From positions 4,402,001-4,466,000 of the forward strand of contig NZ_AP022601.1 in NCBI RefSeq assembly GCF_010726765.1: a stretch of DNA of 64,000 bases, read 5' to 3'. This DNA is from Mycobacterium gallinarum. Its GTDB lineage: Bacteria > Actinomycetota > Actinomycetes > Mycobacteriales > Mycobacteriaceae. Every line of letters starts with the position of its first letter. Position 1 is the first letter of the stretch. Of this stretch, positions 38,253 through 45,656 are shown one piece after another. A program made the translations under genes and the position numbers. Below the pieces are notes generated by a model that made no database searches, was not told the origin of the DNA, and worked only from the letters and a program-made list of their open reading frames with translations.

Positions 38253-38546
38253 ATGCAACCCTTGGAGCACAACCCGGGAGCTGTCGGCATCGGCACACAG
38301 GTAGTCGCAAACGGTGTTCGCGGTCTGGCCGCTGGCACCGTCGCCGCCGCTGCGGTTTCCGCACTGGTGCCCGCCGGTGCCGACGAGGTCTCCGCCCAGG
38401 CGGCCGCGGTCTTCGCCAAGGAGGGTGTCGAGGCCCTGGCGTTGAATACGTTTGCTCAGGAAGAGCTATCCCGCGCAGGGGCGGCCTACGTAGAGATCGC
38501 GGGAGTTTACGAAGCGGTCGACAGCGCCAACGCCGCCACCTTCTGA
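38253..38546 (+). CDS. PE35: PE-family protein PE35
   Basis: A 97-residue PE protein with only the helical hairpin domain. It begins MQPLEHNPGAVGIGTQVV, and the second helix ends in the type VII signal YEAVD (YxxxD). It is expected to pair with PPE68, encoded 41 bp downstream, and to be recognised through EspG1. Matches Rv3872 in size and place. Confidence 0.93.
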   Translation: MQPLEHNPGAVGIGTQVVANGVRGLAAGTVAAAAVSALVPAGADEVSAQAAAVFAKEGVEALALNTFAQEELSRAGAAYVEIAGVYEAVDSANAATF

Positions 38547-38587
38547 CATCTCGCTGGCCGACTTCGTAGGCGAGGAATCAATATCTG

Positions 38588-39871
38588 ATGGAGTGGCATG
38601 GAATGCCGCCGGAGGTGAACACTGCGCGGCTGATGCTGGGTGCCGGGCCGGCACCCATGCTCCAGGCTGCCGCGGGGTGGGAAGCCCTGGCGATATCCCT
38701 CGAGACTCAGGCCGATGAACTGGCCGCGAGTCTGGCTGCCCTGACATCGGTATGGAGTGGTTCAGCCAGTGAGCGGGCCGTCTCCTCGACCATGCCGATG
38801 GTCACCTGGCTGAGGACGGTGTCCGCGCAGGCGATGAAGCGGGCGATGCAGGCCATCGCGCAGGCCAACGCCTACACCACCGCGATGGCGACCACGCCTC
38901 CGCTGGCGGAGATCGAGCAGAACCACATCACCCACGCGGTGCTCGAGGCCACCAACTTCTTCTGGGTCAACACCATCCCGATCGCATTGAACGAGATCGA
39001 TTACTTCGTGCGGATGTGGAATCAGGCCGCCGGGGCGATGGACGTCTACCAGGCCGAAACCCTGCTGAACCTGATGTTCGAGCTGATCGCGCCGCCGAAG
39101 CCGGTCGTGATGCCCGGCGTCGGCGAGAGCGGGGCGGCCGCGGCGCTGGCATCGGCGGCGGCCATGGCGCCCGCGGCCGCGATTCGCAACGCCGCGATCG
39201 CGCAGGTCAGCGCGCAGGGCAAGGCCGAGTCGGTCGCCCTTATCGCCGGCCAGGCCGCCGGACAGGCCAGCATGGCCGAGCAGCGCGCGCAAGGCTCCGT
39301 TCAGCGCGCGGACAACGAGGTTCAGCAGACCGGCCAACAGAGCCAACTACCGCAGCAGGGCATGCAGATGGGCATGCAGATGGCGTCGCAAATCGGATCG
39401 GCTGTCGGTCAGATTCCGCAGCAGGCCAGCCAGATGATCATGCAGCCGATGCAGCAGCTGACGCAGCCACTGCAGCAGGTGTCATCGCTGTTCAGCAGCC
39501 TGGGCGGCGCTGACAAGGCCCAAATTGGCCTGATCGGTGCCAGTCCGCTGTCCAATCATCCATTGGCCGGCGGCTCGGGTGCGGGCTCGGGTGCCGGGCT
39601 GGTCCGTGCGGCGTCGCTGCCCGGCGCGGGTGGCACAGCGCCACGAACCCCGTTGTTGGCCAACCTGATCGGCGAGAGCAAGCCCTTGGTGTCGACCGGT
39701 GCCGCCGCGGGTGCGGGCGGTATGGGTCTGGCGCCCGTCGGAGCAGGCGGGGGGATGGGCCCGATGGGAGCGATGGGCCAACGTGGGAAGAGCGGCGGGT
39801 CCAAGCAGGGGTTGACGGCGCCGTCCGTGCTGCCCCAAGACCTCAGCGAAGACGAAGAAGACGACTGGTAA
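38588..39871 (+). CDS. PPE68: PPE-family protein PPE68
   Basis: A 427-residue PPE protein. The N-terminal PPE domain (about 1–175) begins [16 protein letters not shown] and contains [10 protein letters not shown] (WxG), [14 protein letters not shown] and [11 protein letters not shown]. The C-terminal part is rich in Gln/Met ([12 protein letters not shown]), then Gly/Ala, with TPLLANLI and the acidic end [10 protein letters not shown] shared with Rv3873. The PPE68 tail motif [15 protein letters not shown] is intact. It is exported or surface-associated and dispensable or regulatory for EsxAB secretion in other species. Confidence 0.94.
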   Translation: MEWHGMPPEVNTARLMLGAGPAPMLQAAAGWEALAISLETQADELAASLAALTSVWSGSASERAVSSTMPMVTWLRTVSAQAMKRAMQAIAQANAYTTAMATTPPLAEIEQNHITHAVLEATNFFWVNTIPIALNEIDYFVRMWNQAAGAMDVYQAETLLNLMFELIAPPKPVVMPGVGESGAAAALASAAAMAPAAAIRNAAIAQVSAQGKAESVALIAGQAAGQASMAEQRAQGSVQRADNEVQQTGQQSQLPQQGMQMGMQMASQIGSAVGQIPQQASQMIMQPMQQLTQPLQQVSSLFSSLGGADKAQIGLIGASPLSNHPLAGGSGAGSGAGLVRAASLPGAGGTAPRTPLLANLIGESKPLVSTGAAAGAGGMGLAPVGAGGGMGPMGAMGQRGKSGGSKQGLTAPSVLPQDLSEDEEDDW

Positions 39872-39951
39872 CCACAGACTTCCCGGTCCCGTGACCGGAA
39901 AGACTCGCCATCGCGTGGTGAGGACACAGGAAAGAGAAAAGGAAGCACACA
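39872..39951 (+). promoter_or_regulatory. Two-hairpin leader in front of esxB
   Basis: Two small stem-loops lie between PPE68 and esxB: CCGGTC/GACCGG (39883–39898) and CTCGCCA/TGGTGAG (39904–39922). An A/G-rich ribosome-binding stretch (GGAAAGAGAAAAGGAAG) follows. Such leaders can protect a processed esxBA transcript or boost its translation; this is inference. Confidence 0.45.
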
Positions 39952-40266
39952 ATGCCAGCAGGAATGGAAACCGATGCTGCTGTCCTCGCCAAAGAGGCCG
40001 GCAACTTCGAACGAATCTCGGGTGAGCTCCAGGCCATCATGAGTCAGGTCGACGCCACCGCGAATGGCCTTCGGCCGGCGTGGCAGGGCGATTCAGGTAC
40101 TGCCGCCCAGGCGGCGCTGGTCCGCTACCAGGAGGCGGCCCAGACCCAGCGCACGTTGTTGGACGAAATCAGCATGAATATCCACAGTTCGGGCACGGAC
40201 TACACGGCCACTGACACCGATCAAGCTTCGGTGGTGCAGACCGCAATGACCAATATGGGCATCTGA
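39952..40266 (+). CDS. esxB: WXG100 protein EsxB (CFP-10)
   Basis: A 104-residue WXG100 protein, partner of EsxA. The helix-turn-helix has AGNFERISGELQ in helix 1, the turn motif WQG in PAWQGDSGTAAQAA, and the C-terminal export signal YTATD (YxxxD) followed by a flexible tail ending MTNMGI, which in M. tuberculosis contacts EccCb1. The start may be the ATG at 39952 or at 39964 (METDAAVLA); the first has the better ribosome site. Confidence 0.95.
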   Translation: MPAGMETDAAVLAKEAGNFERISGELQAIMSQVDATANGLRPAWQGDSGTAAQAALVRYQEAAQTQRTLLDEISMNIHSSGTDYTATDTDQASVVQTAMTNMGI

Positions 40267-40296
40267 CCCAGATCAATCGCAGAGGAAGGACAGAGG

Positions 40297-40593
40297 ATGA
40301 GCTCTACTGGACAGCAGGTATGGAATTTCGGCGCGATTGAGGGCGGGGCCGGCGAGGTCGGAGGCGCCGCCGCGCGAGTGCACGGGCTACTCGATGAGGG
40401 TAAGGCGTCGCTGGCGGCGCTCCAGTCGGTCTGGGGCGGCAGCGGTTCCGAGGCTTACCTAGCCGTGCAGACGCGCTGGGACAACACGTCTCTTGAGTTG
40501 AACACAGCGCTCCAACAACTGGGCCATGCCATCAGTGAGGCTGGCATGACCATGGCCCAAACCGAAGCGGCCGTTACCGCAAAGTTCGTCTAG
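40297..40593 (+). CDS. esxA: WXG100 protein EsxA (ESAT-6)
   Basis: A 98-residue WXG100 protein beginning MSSTGQQVWNFGAIEGGAGEV, with the turn motif WGG in SVWGGSGSEAYLA and a helical C-terminus ending AAVTAKFV. It is secreted as a dimer with EsxB by ESX-1; in non-pathogens this pathway affects conjugal DNA transfer, in pathogens membrane damage. A clear AGGAAGGA ribosome site precedes it. The very next bases form a large stem-loop. Confidence 0.95.
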   Translation: MSSTGQQVWNFGAIEGGAGEVGGAAARVHGLLDEGKASLAALQSVWGGSGSEAYLAVQTRWDNTSLELNTALQQLGHAISEAGMTMAQTEAAVTAKFV

Positions 40594-40597
40594 CACG

Positions 40598-40666
40598 ACG
40601 GCGCACGCAGGTGGGCGAGGGTGCCGCCCAAAGGGGCCCGTCAACCCCGCCCACCGCGTGCGCCGT
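40598..40666 (+). terminator. Large stem-loop directly after esxA
   Basis: ACGGCGCACGC (40598–40608) pairs perfectly with 40656–40666. After a bulged A, GGTGGGCG (40610–40617) pairs with CGCCCACC (40648–40655). Thus 19 base pairs in total enclose a loop with a further small hairpin (GCCC/GGGC). It starts 5 nt after the esxA stop and 25 nt before the espI start region. It could act as an attenuator or 3' stabiliser, letting esxBA be expressed far above espI–eccD1. Confidence 0.7.
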
Positions 40667-40690
40667 GACTTCTAGCAATGAGAGGTACTC

Positions 40691-42061
40691 ATGTCGGCAG
40701 ATTATGACCGGCTTTTCCACGCTTCAGGGTCCTCGGTGGACGCTATGCCGACAGCCGACGACGCGGATCGCGATGTCGCCGTCACCGGCCCTGGCCGTAG
40801 CGAAGTGACACCGCCGGCGATGCCCGTCGATCCGAACAAGACTCAGGCCGCCGCCGCGCCGGCACCGCGCCAGACTGAGGTCACGACGCAGATGCCGGCC
40901 GCACGCCCGGCCGCGCCGCAGCGCCCGCAGCCCAACGGGATGATGCGGACACCGAAGGCGACCGGACCGGCAGGTGCCCGCTTCGAACAACAGCGGCCGG
41001 CGCCGATACCCGCCCCACGGCCGGCACCTGCACCCGCGCCGTCGCAGCACTTCGCCGAAAGCCCTTCCGACATGGATTTGGTGCGTCGCGTGGGCCAGCC
41101 CGCGCAGACGTCGGCGGCGACGATCGGCAACCATCGCGCCATCGATGCGCTGTCGCACGTCGGCGTGAAGTCCGCGGTGAAGATGCCTTCGCAGCGCGGC
41201 TGGCGGCACCTGCTGTACCTGCTGACGCGTATCAATCTCGGGTTGTCACCCGACGAGCTCTACGAGATGGATCTGCACACCCGGATCCGCCGAAATGCGC
41301 GCGACTCGTATCAGATTGGCGTCTTCGGGTTGAAGGGCGGTGTCGGCAAGACCGCCATCACCGTCTCGCTGGGTTCTGCGCTGAGCAAGGTGCGCGGCGA
41401 CCGGATCTTGGCCATCGACGCGGACCCGGACGGCGGCAACCTCGCCGATCGCGCGGGACGGCAGTCGGCGGCGACGATCGCAGATCTGCTGTCGGACAAG
41501 GAACTTGCGCGGTACAACGACATTCGCGCGTATACGAGCATGAACGGCTCGAACCTCGAGGTCCTGTCGTCCGACGATTACAGCGCCGCGCGCCGAGAGT
41601 TCGACGACGAGGACTGGAAAGAAGCGACGAGCATCGTCTCGCGTTACTACAACCTGGTGTTGGCCGACTGCGGCGCCGGGCTGTTCCAGCCCGCTGCTCG
41701 CGGCGTGCTTTCGACGGTTTCCGGTCTGGTGATCGTGGCGAGCGCCTCGATCGACGGTGCACGTCAGGCCGCGATCACCATGGACTGGTTGCGGCAGAAC
41801 GGATATCAGGATCTGCTGGGCCGCTCGTGCGTGGTGATCAACCACGTGGTGCCGGGCAAGCCAAACATCGATATCGAGGATCTGGTGCAGCAGTTCGAGC
41901 GCCATGTCCCGCCGGGGCGAGTCATAGTGTTGCCGTACGACAAGCACATCGCGGCAGGCACCGAGATCCAACTCGACCTGCTCGGTAAGGACTTCCGGCG
42001 CCGGGTCATCGAGTTGGCCGCGGCCTTGTCCGACGACTTCGACAGGCTCGAACGGCGTTGA
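40691..42061 (+). CDS. espI: ESX-1 secretion-associated ATPase EspI
   Basis: A 456-residue protein with a Pro/Ala-rich disordered N-terminal ~170 residues and a MinD/ParA-like ATPase domain: GLKGGVGKTAITVSLG, AIDADPDGGNLADRAG and LVLADCGAGLF. In M. tuberculosis EspI (Rv3876, 666 residues) lowers ESX-1 secretion when ATP is low; the shorter length here reflects a shorter disordered part. The EspI-like protein at 26668–28143 is its paralogue. Overlaps eccD1 by 4 bp. Confidence 0.92.
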   Translation: MSADYDRLFHASGSSVDAMPTADDADRDVAVTGPGRSEVTPPAMPVDPNKTQAAAAPAPRQTEVTTQMPAARPAAPQRPQPNGMMRTPKATGPAGARFEQQRPAPIPAPRPAPAPAPSQHFAESPSDMDLVRRVGQPAQTSAATIGNHRAIDALSHVGVKSAVKMPSQRGWRHLLYLLTRINLGLSPDELYEMDLHTRIRRNARDSYQIGVFGLKGGVGKTAITVSLGSALSKVRGDRILAIDADPDGGNLADRAGRQSAATIADLLSDKELARYNDIRAYTSMNGSNLEVLSSDDYSAARREFDDEDWKEATSIVSRYYNLVLADCGAGLFQPAARGVLSTVSGLVIVASASIDGARQAAITMDWLRQNGYQDLLGRSCVVINHVVPGKPNIDIEDLVQQFERHVPPGRVIVLPYDKHIAAGTEIQLDLLGKDFRRRVIELAAALSDDFDRLERR

Positions 42062-43581
42062 CCTCCACCGCCGCCGCAGCACCGGCGTCGGGTGTGACGC
42101 CTGGCCGCCCGTCGACCACACGCGTGACGATCCTGACCGGTCGGCGGATGACCGACCTGGTGCTGCCGGCGTCGGCACCGATCGAAACGTACATCGATGA
42201 GACGGTTTCGGTGCTGGCCGAGCTACTCGAGGACACGCCGAAGGATGTCCTCGCCGGGTTCGACTTCTCGGTGCAGGGGGTGTGGGCGTTCGCGCGCCCG
42301 GGCGCACCGCCGCTGAGATTCAACGAGTCGTTGGATGACGCGGGTGTGGTCGACGGGTCGCTGCTGACGCTGGTTTCCGTCAGCCGGACCGAACGTTATC
42401 GGCCCCTGGTCGAGGACGTGATAGACGCTATCGCGGTACTTGACGAGTCGCCCGAGTTCGATCGCACCGCATTGAATCGGTTTGTCGGCCTGGCGATTCC
42501 ATTCACCGCGCTGGCGGTGTCGGTGATGTCGTTGGTGGTATGGAGCCGCAGCGGTCACGCGTGGTGGTGGGCGGTGGCGCTGGCCGTCCTCGGGCTGGGA
42601 CTGTTGGGCGGCAGCATGCTGGCGACCAACCGGTACCAGAACATCAACATGTCGGAGAGTCTGCTGGTCGCGTCGATACCCACACTGGCGGCAGCGGCGG
42701 CGCTCGCCGTCCCGCTGCCGATCGGCTACGGCGGGCTCGGCGCGCCGCAAGCCGCGGGTGCGGCCGCGGTGGTGTTGTTGTTGACGCTGGCGACCCGAGG
42801 CGGACCGCGCAAAAGGGCCGAGCTGGCTTCGTTCTTGGCGGTCGCGTCCATCGCGGGGTCCGCGGCGGCTGTCGCGTTCGGTTATGGATGGCAATACTGG
42901 GTGCCCGCCGGCGCAATTGCATTCGGCCTGATCGTCGTGACCAACGCGGCCAAGCTGACCGTTGCGGTGGCTCGGATCGCGCTGCCGCCGATTCCCGCAC
43001 CCGGCGAAACCGTCGGCAGCGAGGAACTTCTCGACCCGGTCGCCGCTCCCATCGGCGACGAGTCACCGACGTGGCAGGCGATAATCGAGTCTGTGCCGGA
43101 CTCCGCTGCGCGGCTGCACGAGCGCAGCCAGTTGGCGACGCGGTTGCTTATCGGGTTCGTCACCGCGGGTGCGCTGGTGTTGGCGATCGGCGCGATCACC
43201 GTTGTGGTGCAGGGACATTTCTTCGTCCACAGCATGATCGTCGCGGGCCTCGTCACGTCGATCTGCGGCTTCAGGTCTCGGCTCTACGCCGAACGCTGGT
43301 GTGCGTGGGCGTTGTTGGCGGCGGTTGTCGTGATTCCGACGGGCTTGATGGTGAAGCTGTCGTTGTGGGATCCCGACCGCGCGTGGCTGGTGCTCGCTCT
43401 GTATGTGGCGTTGGGAATCGTCACGCTGATCGTCATCGGAGCGGCCAGCAGCGTGCAGCGGGTGTCGCCGGTGACCAAGCGAATCCTCGAATTGGTCGAC
43501 GGTGCCGCGATTGCGGCGATCATCCCGTTGCTGTTGTGGATCGCCAGCGTGTACGACCTCCTGCGAAATTTGAGGTTCTGA
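42058..43581 (+). CDS. eccD1: ESX-1 membrane channel component EccD1
   Basis: A 507-residue polytopic protein. The N-terminal ~100 residues form a ubiquitin-like domain (RVTILTGRRMTDLVLPASAPI, then FDFSVQGVWAFAR). About eleven hydrophobic helices follow from residue ~140 to the end. EccD dimers line the ESX membrane pore. Translation seems to start at the TTG at 42058, overlapping the espI stop by 4 bp; M. tuberculosis EccD1 has 511 residues. Confidence 0.94.
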   Translation: MTSTAAAAPASGVTPGRPSTTRVTILTGRRMTDLVLPASAPIETYIDETVSVLAELLEDTPKDVLAGFDFSVQGVWAFARPGAPPLRFNESLDDAGVVDGSLLTLVSVSRTERYRPLVEDVIDAIAVLDESPEFDRTALNRFVGLAIPFTALAVSVMSLVVWSRSGHAWWWAVALAVLGLGLLGGSMLATNRYQNINMSESLLVASIPTLAAAAALAVPLPIGYGGLGAPQAAGAAAVVLLLTLATRGGPRKRAELASFLAVASIAGSAAAVAFGYGWQYWVPAGAIAFGLIVVTNAAKLTVAVARIALPPIPAPGETVGSEELLDPVAAPIGDESPTWQAIIESVPDSAARLHERSQLATRLLIGFVTAGALVLAIGAITVVVQGHFFVHSMIVAGLVTSICGFRSRLYAERWCAWALLAAVVVIPTGLMVKLSLWDPDRAWLVLALYVALGIVTLIVIGAASSVQRVSPVTKRILELVDGAAIAAIIPLLLWIASVYDLLRNLRF

Positions 43582-43599
43582 TTGCGAGGGGAGCGAGCG

Positions 43600-43908
43600 A
43601 TGAGCGGTAACCTACCCGGGTTCGATCCCGAGGTGCTGCGCACTGCGACAGTGGCTTTCGGTGATGCAGCCGACGGTCTGAGCCGCATTCGGGCCGACGA
43701 GGTCGTCGGTGATGCCGCCGCGTCGCTGGGTCAGTTGCTCACCGCCGAGTCATGCCGCAGGGCGCAGGAGGGCATCACCGCGGCGCTTACCGAGGCGATC
43801 GAGAGTGTGCGGGAGTACAGCGAAAGGCTGGATGACGCTGTGCGTGCCTATTCTCGTCAGGATCAACAGGTCGCCGACGACATCGGCAACGTCGACATCC
43901 CGAGCTGA
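43600..43908 (+). CDS. EspC-like small type VII substrate
   Basis: A 102-residue helical-hairpin protein with no signal peptide. It starts MSGNLPGFDPEVLRTATVAF and ends in a long helix with the export signal YSRQD (YxxxD) and a short tail. Size and pattern match the EspC/EspF family rather than WXG100 (no WxG turn). The ATG at 43600 has GAGGGGAG upstream. It lies 18 bp after eccD1, so it is in the ESX-1 operon; M. tuberculosis has no obvious counterpart here. Confidence 0.68.
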   Translation: MSGNLPGFDPEVLRTATVAFGDAADGLSRIRADEVVGDAAASLGQLLTAESCRRAQEGITAALTEAIESVREYSERLDDAVRAYSRQDQQVADDIGNVDIPS

Positions 43909-43913
43909 CATCA

Positions 43914-44840
43914 TCACAGAGGCACCCCGGCACTGTCCTTGAATGCTGCGAAGAACGCGTTGTTCCCGTCTTCGAATCCCTTTGTGCCGATGTAATTCTG
44001 CAAATCAAGGTAGTACGTGCGCATGGCGTTGATGGAGAACGTGTTCTCGACCGCAGCGGGTGACATCAGGCGGCCGTCCTGGACGTACTTGCTGACGATC
44101 GCGGGGTTGGGATCTGCCGGCACCAGGATGGTCGCGACCCGCACCGCCATTTCGCTGGTTGCCGGGCCGCTGGATGGTGTCGGGATGTCGCTGTCCGCCA
44201 GTTCGATCGCGCCATACGCGGCGCCCAGCAGTGAACCCGCTGCCTTGAGGGCGGCAACAGACTCGTCGCTGTCCGGTGGGGCCGCAGCCGCGGCCTCCTC
44301 GTACTGCTCGGTGGCGGCGTGTGACGCCTCAACGGCTGTGCGTCCGGCCTCGGGGTCGGCGACGAAGACCGACAGCAGGTTTCGTAATGCCAACGGGTCG
44401 TCCGCCATCTGGGCGCGGAGGGAGTCGAACGCGCTCTGGCGACCGCCGACAAGTTGGCCCAGGTGGGGCGCCAGCGCGGTGGCGTAGTCGCGGACCAGCT
44501 GTGGATTCATTTGTGCTGCCGCAACTTTCGTGAGACCGAGGAACCCGGAGTCCAGCGCCATCAAGTTGCCATGGTTGGTGATGAGGTACCCGGCCAACGG
44601 TGCGGCACCTTGGTTCGCAGCGCCGTCGTCCTCGCCGATCCAGATGAAGCGCGCCCCGGCAGCCGCGCCGTCGTCATCCCATTCGTGCGTCGTCACGGCG
44701 TTGAGGACGTCGTCGCCCCGGTCGCTGGTGAGCATGCTGAGCATTTCCGACGGAGAATCTGGTGGCAGCTCCGGAGTGGAAGTGCCGCAGGCAGACACGG
44801 CGACGAGAGCTGCTGCGAGGACGCCGAGAGGCCTGATCAT
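43914..44840 (-). CDS. Lipoprotein with helical repeat domain, ESX-1 linked
   Basis: A 308-residue predicted lipoprotein: the signal MIRPLGVLAAALVAVSAC ends in a lipobox with Cys18. The mature part is helical and includes a segment with SDRGDDVLNAVTTHEWDDDG. From memory this resembles the repeat region of large mycobacterial WXG-linked toxin-like proteins annotated as TPR repeat region-containing, but no toxin domain is present. The start overlaps the WXG-like gene (44837–45322) by 4 bp, so the pair is coupled. Function unknown; a role at the cell surface with type VII export is inferred. Confidence 0.68.
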   Translation of the reverse strand: MIRPLGVLAAALVAVSACGTSTPELPPDSPSEMLSMLTSDRGDDVLNAVTTHEWDDDGAAAGARFIWIGEDDGAANQGAAPLAGYLITNHGNLMALDSGFLGLTKVAAAQMNPQLVRDYATALAPHLGQLVGGRQSAFDSLRAQMADDPLALRNLLSVFVADPEAGRTAVEASHAATEQYEEAAAAAPPDSDESVAALKAAGSLLGAAYGAIELADSDIPTPSSGPATSEMAVRVATILVPADPNPAIVSKYVQDGRLMSPAAVENTFSINAMRTYYLDLQNYIGTKGFEDGNNAFFAAFKDSAGVPL

Positions 44841-45322
44841 CCGCCTGGCTCGAATATGGGGAAACCATCGGCGGTCTCGTCGTCGATGACAGCGTATGTC
44901 TCGAGCAGTCGCTGGATCATCAGCGTGTATGCCTGCGGGACACTGCGGAAAGCTTCCGACAGATTGGGCGGGGGCGTCGTCACCCCGTCGTCGGAGATCT
45001 CCCAACCTTGGCCCCGCAATTCGCCGACCATGTCCAGCAGCGCCGTACGCGCCGAGTTGAGCTGCCCTCCGCCGGAGGCCAGAACGCCTTGCAGGGTGTG
45101 CAGTCTGTCGCGCAGCGCTTCCTGAACGGTGAGGTTCTGCTCACCGCGGGCGATCGCCGCGTCGGCCGCTCCCCCTGTCCAACCGTCACGCAGTTCGGCG
45201 AGCGATTCGCGCTGCATCGTGATCAGGTTGTCGAGCTGTGAGGCCATGGCGCCCACGTCGGCGGCAGCCGATACCAGACGCTCCGGCTGTGACGCCTCGA
45301 CGGCTGAGATGGAAGTGGCCAC
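44837..45322 (-). CDS. WXG-like helical protein
   Basis: A 161-residue helical protein, starting at the GTG at 45322. The first ~90 residues look like a WXG100-type hairpin: a long helix, the turn LRDGWTGGAADAA (WTG), and a second helix. A tail with SEAFRSVPQAYTLMIQRLLETY follows. Longer than a standard WXG100 protein. It is translationally coupled to the lipoprotein downstream. It may be a type VII substrate or its helper; the helper reading is inference. Confidence 0.65.
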   Translation of the reverse strand: MATSISAVEASQPERLVSAAADVGAMASQLDNLITMQRESLAELRDGWTGGAADAAIARGEQNLTVQEALRDRLHTLQGVLASGGGQLNSARTALLDMVGELRGQGWEISDDGVTTPPPNLSEAFRSVPQAYTLMIQRLLETYAVIDDETADGFPIFEPGG

Positions 45323-45422
45323 GAACTGATTATCGCGGGTAAGTAGATGCACTATTTGCAGTTCTTGGAATGCGGCGGCAAACGGTGCGAGAAGGGCTCG
45401 CAGATCTACGTACAGTGAGCGA

Positions 45423-45656
45423 GTGTTGCTGCTGATTCTCCAGGTGGCGCTGCTGGTGTTCATCGCGTCCGGCGTGCTCGCGATCGCGATTGTGTACGTC
45501 GTTCGCAGGCGCAAGGTGAGTTATCGGCACAAGATCGATCCAACGCTGGGCACGCTGGGGGAGATGGGCATGGTGCCGCCGACGCCGCTACCGGAGTGGG
45601 CGCTCTGGGACGAATCGCAACAGGACGGTCCCGACGATAGGTCCGCGTCGCGCTAG
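45423..45656 (+). CDS. Small single-pass membrane protein
   Basis: A 77-residue protein. Residues 2–27 are a strong transmembrane helix (LLLILQVALLVFIASGVLAIAI) followed by a basic cytosolic stretch (VRRRKVSYRHK) and a Pro/acidic tail. It starts at a GTG and is divergent from the WXG-like gene. It ends 4 bp inside the convergent espK end. I do not recognise the family. Confidence 0.6.
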   Translation: MLLLILQVALLVFIASGVLAIAIVYVVRRRKVSYRHKIDPTLGTLGEMGMVPPTPLPEWALWDESQQDGPDDRSASR

